Shown one piece after another: positions 21,183 through 30,700 of a stretch of DNA of 64,000 nucleotides (position 1 is its first letter; every line of letters begins with the position of its first letter). The position numbers and the translations under genes were made by a program. Below the pieces are notes generated by a model that worked only from the letters and a program-made list of their open reading frames with translations, did not search any database and was not told the DNA's origin. The DNA is from Roseiarcus sp036488815 (GTDB taxonomy: Bacteria; Pseudomonadota; Alphaproteobacteria; Rhizobiales; Beijerinckiaceae), in assembly GCA_036488815.1 (NCBI GenBank), contig DASXGX010000095.1:62001-126000 (forward strand). The letters are read 5' to 3'.

Positions 21183-23213
21183 ATGTCGACAACGGTCAGT
21201 ACCAAAGACACCCCGCACGAATCTTTCGACCTCGCGCGCAAACAGCAGCTCAGCCTGCCGGAACTGTTTCAAATCGCGGAGGGCCTGAAGGCTGAAGGGC
21301 GCGCGCGAGAAGCGTCGGAACTCTACAAGACCTGGGTCGCGTTCAATCCGGAACACTCCCACCTCCATCTTGCTTATTTCAATCTCTCGGTGGCGTTGAG
21401 GGACCTGGGCGATGCGGCGGGCGCGATCAACGCCCTGCGCGCCTGCGTCAAACAGGAGCCGATGTTCGGTCCGGCCAATGTCAACCTCGGACGCACGCTC
21501 GAGGACATGGGCCAGCGGACGCTCGCGATTCGTCAGTGGCAGGATTACGTCGGCAGAACCTCGAGCATCACCAGCGACCAGGTCCGCCACAGGCTCATGG
21601 CCCTGGAGCATATCGGCCGGGTGTTCGAAGAGGTCGAGCTTCTCAGCTCCGCCGAGGACGCGCTGAAGCTGGCGGTCGAATTGCGCCCCGACAAGACCGG
21701 AGCGGCGCAGCATTGGATCGCGCTTCGGCAGCGTCAATGCAAATGGCCGGTGCTAACCCCCAACGAACACGTTTCCGCCCAGCATCTCCTGACGGCGATG
21801 TCGCCGATGGCGCTCGCCGTCTATGCGGACGACCCGCTGTTTCAACTGGCGAAGGCCTACCGCTACAACCAATCCTTCGTCGGCCGTCCCGATATGAGGG
21901 CGGTCGCGCGGCCTTCCGTGAAGCGCAAGACCGGAACCGGCGAGCGCCTGCGCGTCGGCTACGTCTCGTCGGATTTGCGCGATCATGCGGTCGGCTTCGC
22001 CTTGCGCGAGGTGTTCGAGCTACATGACAAGAGCCGCGTCGAAATCTTCGCCTACTATTCCGGCGACAACCGCGATGATGCGACGCAGGCGCGCATGAAG
22101 GCGGCCGTCGACCATTGGCGCGACATCGAAAAGCTCACGGACCAACAGGCGGCGGCAAAGATCGTCGCTGATGAAATCGACATCCTCGTCGATCTCAACG
22201 GCTACACGAAGCACGCCCGCACCGGAATTTTCGCCTACCGGCCCGCGCCTGCCATCGTCAATTGGTGCGGCTATCCCGGCACGATGGCGAGCCCCTATCA
22301 CCAGTACATGATCGCGGACGACGTGATCGTGCCGCCGAGCCACGAACTTTTCTATTCCGAAAAGGTCCTCCGCATTCCCTGCAATCAGCCGCTCGACCGC
22401 AAGCGCGTCATCGACCAGCGCACGCCGTCGCGCGCCGAGGTCGGATTGCCCGAGGACGCTTTCGTCTACGCCTCCTTCAACGGCATGCAGAAGCTGACCG
22501 CGAATTGCCTCGGCCTGTGGACGACGATTTTGCGCGAAGTCCCCAACAGCGTGCTTTGGCTGCTGACGGGTGACGATCAAACCAACGAGCGTCTGCGCGG
22601 CGCGGCGGCTGCGAGCGGGGTCGAAGCGGAGCGGATCCTCTTCGCGAAGAAGGTCGCCAATCCTGAACATTTCGCGAGGATTCCGCTCGCGGATCTCTTC
22701 CTCGACACCATGCCCTACGGCGCGCATTCGACGGCGGCCGACGCGCTGACCATGGGACTGCCCGTCCTGACTGCGCCGGGGAGAAGCTTCGCGTCGCGGT
22801 TCTGCAGCAGCGTCGTGGCCGCAGCGGGACTTCGGGAATTCATCTGCGCGACGACGGACGAGTACGTGCGTCGCGCGGTCGCGTTCGGACGCGATCGGAG
22901 CAGCCTCGCGCCCTATCGCGATCGTCTCCGGCACTCCCGCGACGCCAGCGCGCTGCGCGACATTCCTGCTTTGACGCGACGGCTGGAAGATGTGTTTTGG
23001 GAGATGCAGGCCGATTGCGAGCGAGGCGCCGCGCCAATTCCCGATCTGACCAATCTCGACGTCTACTACGAAATCGGCGCGGAGCTCGACCTCGAAAACA
23101 TCGAGCGCCTGGACGACGACGCCTACCGGCGCCTCTACGTCGAGAAGCTCGATCGATGGAACGACTTCTCTCCGCTTCTCCCCGACGCGCGCTTTTGGAG
23201 CAAGCGCCAGTAG
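21183..23213 (+). CDS. TPR-containing O-GlcNAc-transferase-like glycosyltransferase (GT41 / SPINDLY family)
   Basis: A 676-aa protein. The N-terminal third has tetratricopeptide-like helices (AYFNLSVALRDLGDAAGAIN, VNLGRTLEDMGQ). The C-terminal part is the GT41 catalytic region: RLRVGYVSSDLRDHAVGF with the conserved His, DILVDLNGYTKHARTGIFAYRP, VNWCGYPGTMASPYHQYMI, and the nucleotide-sugar region LFLDTMPYGAHSTAADALTM. These enzymes move GlcNAc, fucose or related sugars onto Ser/Thr hydroxyls of proteins. It converges with UDP-galactopyranose mutase, only 5 bases apart, and lies 1.5 kb from the giant Ser/Thr-rich repeat protein, its plausible substrate (inference). Acceptor and sugar cannot be read from sequence. 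Confidence 0.9.
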   Translation: MSTTVSTKDTPHESFDLARKQQLSLPELFQIAEGLKAEGRAREASELYKTWVAFNPEHSHLHLAYFNLSVALRDLGDAAGAINALRACVKQEPMFGPANVNLGRTLEDMGQRTLAIRQWQDYVGRTSSITSDQVRHRLMALEHIGRVFEEVELLSSAEDALKLAVELRPDKTGAAQHWIALRQRQCKWPVLTPNEHVSAQHLLTAMSPMALAVYADDPLFQLAKAYRYNQSFVGRPDMRAVARPSVKRKTGTGERLRVGYVSSDLRDHAVGFALREVFELHDKSRVEIFAYYSGDNRDDATQARMKAAVDHWRDIEKLTDQQAAAKIVADEIDILVDLNGYTKHARTGIFAYRPAPAIVNWCGYPGTMASPYHQYMIADDVIVPPSHELFYSEKVLRIPCNQPLDRKRVIDQRTPSRAEVGLPEDAFVYASFNGMQKLTANCLGLWTTILREVPNSVLWLLTGDDQTNERLRGAAAASGVEAERILFAKKVANPEHFARIPLADLFLDTMPYGAHSTAADALTMGLPVLTAPGRSFASRFCSSVVAAAGLREFICATTDEYVRRAVAFGRDRSSLAPYRDRLRHSRDASALRDIPALTRRLEDVFWEMQADCERGAAPIPDLTNLDVYYEIGAELDLENIERLDDDAYRRLYVEKLDRWNDFSPLLPDARFWSKRQ

Positions 23214-23218
23214 CGCGC

Positions 23219-24430
23219 TTATAAGGCGGCGGCCGTCGCCGACGCGATGGGCGGCCCCGCTGCGAAGTGAGGCGTCATGACGTTCTCGAACGCCTTCAGC
23301 GCCGCGCCGATCGCCTGGTGCATGTCCCAGTAGCGATAGGAGCCGAGCCGCCCGCCGAAATGGACGTTGGCCTCGCCGGCGGCGCGGGCCTTGTAGCGCA
23401 GGTAGGTCGCTTTGTCGGCGGCGGTGTCGATCGGATAGTACGGCTCGTCGCCGCGCGAGGCGAAGCGCGAATATTCGCGCACGATCACCGTCCTGTCCTT
23501 GGGGTAGTCGCGCTCGGGATTGAAGTGACGAAACTCCAGGATGCGCGTGAAGGGCGTCGTCTCGTCGGCGTAGTTCATCACCGCCGTCCCCTGAAAGTCG
23601 CCGATCGGCAGCGTTTCTTGCTCGAAATCGATCGTGCGCCAGCCGAGCTCGCCCTCCGCGTAGTCGAAATAGCGGTCTATCGGGCCGGTGTAGACGACCG
23701 GCAGGTCGGCACGCACGAGCGGCTTGATGTCGAAATAGTCGACGCCGAGCCGCACGTCGATCAGCGGGCTCGCCAGCATCCGCTCGAAGATCGCCGTGTA
23801 GCCGTCGACCGGCAAGCCCTCGAAAGCGTCGGAGAAATAGCGATTGTCGAAGGTGTAGCGCACCGGCAGGCGCGTGATGATGTGCTCGGACAGATCGCGC
23901 GGATCGGTCTGCCATTGCTTGGCGGTGTAGCCGCGGATGAAGGCCTCGTAGAGCGGCCGGCCGATCAGCGAGATCGCCTTCTCCTCGAGATTGGCCGGCG
24001 GCCTGCCAGCGAGCTCGGCGGCCTGTTCCGCGACGAGGGCGCGCGCCTCGTCGGGCGAAAAGCGGCGGCCAAAAAATTGGCAGATCGTGCCGAGATTGAT
24101 CGGCATCGCGTAGGCCTGGTCGCGGTAGGTGGAAAACACGCGATGGCGGTAGTCGGTGAACGCCGTAAAGCGGTTGAGATACGACCATACGGTCTCGTTC
24201 GGCGTATGAAAGAGATGCGCGCCGTATTTGTGAATTTCGATTCCCGTGCCCGGGTCTCGTTCGCTGTAGGCGTTGCCGCCGATATGTCGGCGCCGGTCGA
24301 CGAGAACGACTCGCTTGCCCAGTTCGTTTGCGGTTCGCTCGGCGAGCGTCGCGCCGTAAAAGCCTGCGCCGACGATCAGCAGGTCACATCGGGAAAGCGA
24401 CTCGCTTAGGTTCTCCACTGCCATCGCCAT
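23219..24430 (-). CDS. glf: UDP-galactopyranose mutase
   Basis: A 403-aa FAD enzyme that converts UDP-galactopyranose to UDP-galactofuranose. The dinucleotide motif VGAGFYGATLAERTANELG opens the protein, followed by RRHIGGNAYSERD and HKYGAHLFHTPNETVWSYL, which carry the active-site His and Phe. The C-terminal RYKARAAGEANVHFGGRLG and YRYWDMHQAIGAAL are also typical. It shares strand with the giant repeat gene upstream (a terminator lies between) and converges with the GT41-like gene. It would supply galactofuranose for a surface glycan or glycoprotein. Confidence 0.95.
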   Translation of the reverse strand: MAMAVENLSESLSRCDLLIVGAGFYGATLAERTANELGKRVVLVDRRRHIGGNAYSERDPGTGIEIHKYGAHLFHTPNETVWSYLNRFTAFTDYRHRVFSTYRDQAYAMPINLGTICQFFGRRFSPDEARALVAEQAAELAGRPPANLEEKAISLIGRPLYEAFIRGYTAKQWQTDPRDLSEHIITRLPVRYTFDNRYFSDAFEGLPVDGYTAIFERMLASPLIDVRLGVDYFDIKPLVRADLPVVYTGPIDRYFDYAEGELGWRTIDFEQETLPIGDFQGTAVMNYADETTPFTRILEFRHFNPERDYPKDRTVIVREYSRFASRGDEPYYPIDTAADKATYLRYKARAAGEANVHFGGRLGSYRYWDMHQAIGAALKAFENVMTPHFAAGPPIASATAAAL

Positions 24431-24674
24431 GCTTTTCTTGAGTCTTTCAACCGCGGACGGCGAAGGCTCAAACCCCGGAACGATTCGAGACGTCGTCGTC
24501 GCTCGCGCTTAACGCGCCGGAGGCTCGGCGTCTATCCCGAGCGCCCCCGCGGGCGCGCCGAAGAGGCCCTTTCCCTAAGCAATCACATCGGCGGGACTTG
24601 GAGCGCGCGGCGAAAAAGCGGACGCCGGCTTTCCGCCAAAGACGCGCGGCAATTGAGGACTCTGGACCGTTGAA

Positions 24675-24722
24675 CAAAAGCGCTCCGCGGCGTCCGCCCA
24701 AGAAAAGCGAACGCCGCGGAGC
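24675..24722 (-). terminator. Rho-independent terminator of the giant repeat gene
   Basis: A perfect 12-bp stem (GCTCCGCGGCGT / ACGCCGCGGAGC) encloses a 17-nt loop and is followed on the minus strand by GCTTTTGTT. It begins ten bases after the stop codon of the giant repeat gene. Confidence 0.8.
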
Positions 24723-24732
24723 TGGCAGCGAC

Positions 24733-27700
24733 TTAGCTGTTGTTCTCATAGGCATAGAGCACGGCGTTCACCTGCGCGTCCGACATCGCGTGCGTCTGTT
24801 GAGAGGTGAACGCGTTGGCTTGTGCGCTGTGCAAGGCCGAGAGGTCAGCCGTGGACAAGCCAGCCAACGACGTCGTGCTGAGCGCCTCGATCTGAGTCGT
24901 CGAGAGCGTCACGAGGTCAGCCGTCGTCAGGGCCGCCGTCTGGCTCGAGGTCAGCGCGGACACCTGCGAGGTCGTTAGCGCCACCATCTCGCTGGTCGTC
25001 AGCGCCGACACCTGGTTGGTCGTCAAACCGGCAACCCCACCGGTCGACAGCGCCGCGACCGCACTGGTGGACAGCGAGACGAGGTCAGACGTCGTCAGCG
25101 CTGCCACTTGTGCCGAGGTCAGCGCGTGCGCCTGCACCGTCGTCAGCGCCGCCGCTTGGCTTGTCGTCAGAGCCGCCACCGCACTGGTCGAGAGCGCCGC
25201 TGCCTGACCGCTCGTCAACACCGCGACATCAGAGGTCGTCAGCGCCGCCACCTGAGACGAGGTCAGCGCCGCGACGTCCTTGCTGGTGAGCGCCACCGCC
25301 TGGCTCGTCGTCAGCGCCACCGCCTGGCTCGTCGTCAGCGCCGCCGCCTGGCTCGTCGTCAACGCCGCCACCTGCGAGGTCGTCAGCGCCACCAACTGGC
25401 CGGTCGTCAGCGCCGCCACCTGGCTCGTCGTCAGGTTGGCGACCGCGCCGGTCGTCAGAGCGGCGACTGCGCTGGTCGACAGCGACGTGAGGTCAGAGGT
25501 CGTCAGCGCCGCCGCCTGAGCGGAGGTGAGCGCATGCGCCTGCACCGTCGTCAGCGCCGCCGCTTGGCTCGTCGTAAGGGCCGCCACCGCGCTGGTCGTC
25601 AGCGCCGCCACCTGGCCGCTCGTCAACACCGCGACGTCAGAGGTCGTCAGCGCCGCCACCTGGCTGGTCGTTAGCGCGGCAACGTCCTTGCTGGTGAGCG
25701 CCACCGCCTGCGAGGTCGTCAACACCGCCGCCTGCGAGGTCGTGAGAGCCGCAGTCTGCGAGGTCGTCAACGCCGCCACCTGGCTGGTCGACAAGGCCAC
25801 GACCTGGCCGGTCGTCAGCGCCGCGACCTGGGTCGTCGTCAAGCCGGCGAGCGCGCCGGTCGTCAGCGCCGCGAGCGCGCTGGTCGACAGCGACGTCAGG
25901 TCAGAGGTGGTCAGCGCCGCCGCCTGAGCGGAGGTCAGCGCGTGCGCCTGCACCGTCGTCAGCGCCGCGGCCTGGCTCGTCGTCAGGGCCGCCACCGCAC
26001 TGGTCGACAAAGCCGCCGCCTGGCCGCTCGTCAACACCGCGACGTCCGCAGTCGTCAGCGCCGCCACCTGAGACGAGGTCAGCGCCGCGACGTCCTTGCT
26101 GGTGATCGCCACCGTCTGGCTCGTCGTCAACACTGCCGCCTGCGCGGTCGTGAGGGCCGCGGCCTGCGAAGTCGTCAACGCCGCGACCTGCGAGGTCGTC
26201 AACGCCACGACCTGCGAGGTCGTCAGCGCCGCCACCTGGCTCGTCTTTAGACCGGCGAGTGCGCCGGTCGTCAGCGCCGCTAGAGCGCTGGTCGACAGCG
26301 ACGTCAGGTCAGCGGTTGTCAGCGCCGCTGCCTGAGCGGAGGTCAGCGCGTGCGCCTGCACCGTCGTCAGCGCCGCCGCTTGGCTCGTCGTCAGGGCCGC
26401 CACCGCGCTGGTCGACAAGGCCGCCGCCTGGCCGCTCGTCAACACCGCGACGTCAGAGGTCGTCAGCGCCGCCACCTGAGTCGAGGTCAGCGCCGCGACG
26501 TCCTTGCTGGTGATCGCCACCGTCTGGCTCGTCGTCAACACTGCCGCCTGGCTCGTCGTCAACGCTGCGGCCTGGCTCGTCGTCAACGCCGCCACCTGGC
26601 TGGTCGACAGGGCCACCACCTGGCCGGTCGTCAGCGCCGCCACCTGGGTCGTCGTCAGACCGGCGAGGGCGCCGGTCGTCAGCGCCGCGAGAGCGGTGCT
26701 CGACAGCGACACAAGGTCAGAGGTCGTCAGCGCCGCCGCCTGAGCGGAGGTCAAGGCATGCGCCTGCACCGTCGTCAGCGCCGCGGCCTGGCTCGTCGTC
26801 AGGGCTGCCACCGCACTGGTCGAGAGCGCCGCCGCCTCGCCGCTCGTCAGCGCTGCGACGTCCGCGGTCGTCAGCGCCGCCACCTCAGTCGAGGTCAGCG
26901 CCGCAACGTCCTTGCTGGTGATCGCCGCCGCCTGCGAGGTCGTCAACACCGCCGCCTGGCTCGTCGTCAGCGCCGCCGCCTGGCTCGTCGTCAACGCAGC
27001 GACCTGCGAGGTCGTCAGCGCCACGACCTGCGAGGTCGTCAGCGCCGCCACCTGGGTCGTCGTCAGATGGGCGAGCGCGCCGGTCGACAGCGCCGCGAGA
27101 GCGGTGGTCGACAGCGACACAAGGTCAGACGTCGTCAGCGCCGCCGCCTGAGCGGAGGTGAGCGCATGCGCCTGCACCGTCGTCAGCGCCGCAGCCTGGC
27201 TTGTCGTCAGGGCTGCCACCGCACTGGTCGAGAGCGCCGCTGCCTGGCCGCTCGTCAACACCGCGACGTCAGAGGTCGTCAGCGCCGCCACCTGAGACGA
27301 GGTCAGCGCCGCGACGTCCTTGCTGGTGATCGCCACCGTCTGGCTCGTCGTCAACACCGCCGCCTGCGCGGTCGTGAGGGCCGCGGCCTGGCTCGTCGTC
27401 AGGGCCGCGACCTGGCTGGTCGACAAAGCGACCACCTGCGAAGTCGTCAGCGCCGCGACCTGGGTCGTCGTCAAACCGGTGAGCGCACCGGTCGTCAGCG
27501 CCGCGAGCGCGCTGGTCGACAGCGACGTCAGGTCAGAGGTCGTCAGCGCCGCCGCCTGAGCGGAGGTCAAGGCATGCGCCTGCACCGTCGTCAGCGCCGC
27601 GGCCTGGCTCGTCGTCAGGGCCGCCACCGCGCTGGTCGATAGCGCCGCCGTCTGGCCGCTCGTCAGCGCTGCGACGTCCGCGGTCGTCAGCGCCGCCACC

Positions 27701-30700
27701 TCAGTCGAGGTCAGCGCCGCAACGTCCTTGCTGGTGATCGCCGCAGCCTGCGAGGTCGTCAACACCGCCGCCTGCGAGGTCGTGAGAGCCGCGGCCTGCG
27801 AAGTCGTCAATGCCGCGACCTGCGAGGTCGTCAACGCCACGACCTGCGAGGTCGTCAGCGCCGCCACCTGGGTCGTCGTCAGATGGGCGAGCGCGCCGGT
27901 CGACAACGCCGCCACCGCGCTGGTCGACAGCGACACGAGGTCAGAGGTCGTCAGCGCCGCCGCCTGAGCCGAGGTGAGCGCATGCGCCTGCACCGTCGTC
28001 AGCGCCGCCGCCTGGCTCGTCGTCAAGGCCGCCACTGCGCTGGTCGAGAGCGCCGCTGCCTGGCCACTCGTCAACACCGCGACGTCAGAGGTCGTCAGCG
28101 CCGCCACCTGAGTCGAGGTCAGCGCCGCGACGTCCTTGCTGGTGAGCGCCACCGTCTGGCTCGTCGTCAACACTGCCGCCTGCGCGGTCGTCAGCGCCGC
28201 GGCCTGGCTCGTCGTCAGGGCTGCGACTTGGCTCGTCGTCAGCGCCACCACCTGGCCGGTCGTCAGCGCCGCCACCTGGGTCGTCGTCAGACCGGCGAGG
28301 GCGCCGGTCGACAGCGCCGCGAGCGCGCTGGTCGACAGCGACGTCAGGTCAGACGTCGTCAGCGCCGCCGCCTGAGCGGAGGTCAGCGCATGCGCCTGCA
28401 CAGTCGTCAGCGCCGCCGCCTGGCTCGTCGTCAAGGCCGCCACCGCGCTGGTCGAAAGCGCCGCCGCCTGGCCGCTCGTCAACACCGCGACATCGGCGGT
28501 CGTCAACGCCGCCACCTGAGTCGAGGTCAGCGCCGCGACGTCCTTGCTGGTGATCGCCGCAGCCTGCGAAGTCGTCAACACCGCCGCCTGCGCGGTCGTG
28601 AGGGCCGAGGCCTGCGAAGTCGTCAATGCCGCGACCTGCGAGGTCGTCAACGCCACGACCTGCGAGGTCGTCAGCGCCGCCACCTGGGTCGTCGTCAGAT
28701 GGGCGAGCGCGCCGGTCGACAGCGCCGACACCGCGCTGGTCGACAGCGAGGTCAGGTCAGAGGTCGTCAGCGCCGCCGCCTGAGCGGAGGTCAGCGCGTG
28801 CGCCTGCACCGTCGTCAGCGCCGCCGCCTGGCTTGTCGTCAAGGCCGCCACTGCGCTGGTCGAGAGCGCGGCCGTCTGGCCGCTCGTCAGCGCCGCGACA
28901 TCCGCGGTCGTCAGCGCCGCCACTTCAGTCGAGGTCAGCGCCGCAATGTCCTTGCTGGTGATCGCCGCCGCCTGCGAGGTCGTCAACACCGCCGCCTGGC
29001 TCGTCGTCAGCGCCGCCGCCTGGCTCGTCGTCAGGGCTGCGACTTGGCTCGTCGTCAGCGCCACCACCTGGCCGGTCGTCAGCGCCGACACCTGGGTCGT
29101 CGTCAGACCGGCGAGGGCGCCGGTCGACAGCGCCGCGAGCGCGCTGGTCGACAGCGACGTGAGGTCAGACGTCGTCAGCGCCGCCGCCTGAGCGGAGGTC
29201 AGCGCATGCGCCTGCACCGTCGTCAGCGCCGCGGCTTGGCTCGTCGTCAGGGCCGCCACCGCGCTGGTCGAGAGCGCCGCCGTCTGGCCGCTCGTCAACA
29301 CCGCGACGTCCGCGGTCGTCAACGCCGCCACCTGAGTCGAGGTCAGCGCCGAGACGTCCTTGCTGGTGATCGCCGCCGCCTGGCTCGTCGTCAACACCGC
29401 CGCCTGCGCGGTCGTGAGGGCCGCGGCCTGCGAAGTCGTCAATGCCGCGACCTGCGAGGTCGTCAACGCCACGACCTGCGAGGTCGTCAGCGCCGCCACC
29501 TGGGTCGTCGTCAGATGGGCGAGCGCGCCGGTCGACAGCGCCGCGAGAGCGCTGGTCGACAGCGAGGTCAGGTCAGAGGTCGTCAGCGCCGCCGCTTGAG
29601 CGGAGGTCAGCGCGTGCGCCTGCACCGTCGTCAGCGCCGCCGCTTGGCTTGTCGTCAAGGCCGCCACTGCGCTGGTCGAGAGCGCGGCCGTCTGGCCGCT
29701 CGTCAGCGCCGCGACATCCGCGGTCGTCAGCGCCGCCACTTCAGTCGAGGTCAGCGCCGCAATGTCCTTGCTGGTGATCGCCGCAGCCTGCGAAGTCGTC
29801 AACACCGCCGCCTGCGCGGTCGTCAGCGCCGCGGCCTGCGAGGTCGTCAGCGCCGCAACCTGGCTGGTCGACAAAGCGACCACCTGCGAAGTCGTCAGCG
29901 CCGCCACCTGGGTCGTCGTCAGATGGGCGAGCGCGCCGGTCGACAGCGCCGCGAGAGCGGTCGTCGACAGCGAGGTCAGGTCAGACGTCGTCAGCGCCGC
30001 TGCCTGAGCGGAGGTCAGCGCGTGCGCCTGCACCGTCGTCAGCGCCGCCGCCTGGCTCGTCGTCAGGGCCGCCACCGCGCTGGTCGAGAGCGCCGCCGTC
30101 TGGCCGCTCGTCAACACCGCGACGTCCGCGGTCGTGAGCGCCGCCACCTGGGTCGAGGTCAGCGCCGCAATGTCCTTGCTGGTGATCGCCGCCGCCTGCG
30201 AGGTCGTCAGCACCGCCGCCTGGCTCGTCGTCAACGCTGCGGCCTGGCTCGTCGTCAACGCCGCCACCTGGCTGGTCGACAGGGCCACCACCTGGCCGGT
30301 CGTCAGCGCCGCCACCTGGGTCGTCGTCAGACCGGCGAGCGCGCCGGTCGACAGCGCCGCGACCGCGCTGGTCGACAGCGACGTCAGGTCAGAGGTCGTC
30401 AGCGCCGCCGCCTGAGCGGAGGTCAGCGCATGCGCCTGCAGCGTCGTCAGCGCCGCCGCCTGGCTCGTCGTCAGACCGGCGACCGCGCTGGTCGAAAGGG
30501 CCGCCGTCTGGCCGCTCGTCAACACCGCGACGTCCGCAGTCGTCAGCGCCGCCACCTGAGTCGAGGTCAGCGCCGCAATGTCCTTACTGGTGATCGCCGC
30601 CGCCTGCGAGGTCGTCAGCGCCGCCGCCTGCGCGGTCGTCAGGGCCGCCGCCTGGCTCGTCGTCAACGCAGCGACCTGCGAGGTCGTCAGCGCCACGACC

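Noticed and set aside
22020..24188. Minus-strand 722-codon open frame across the GT41-like and mutase genes
   Set aside because: It crosses two genuine genes in a wrong frame; both real frames are strongly supported by family motifs.
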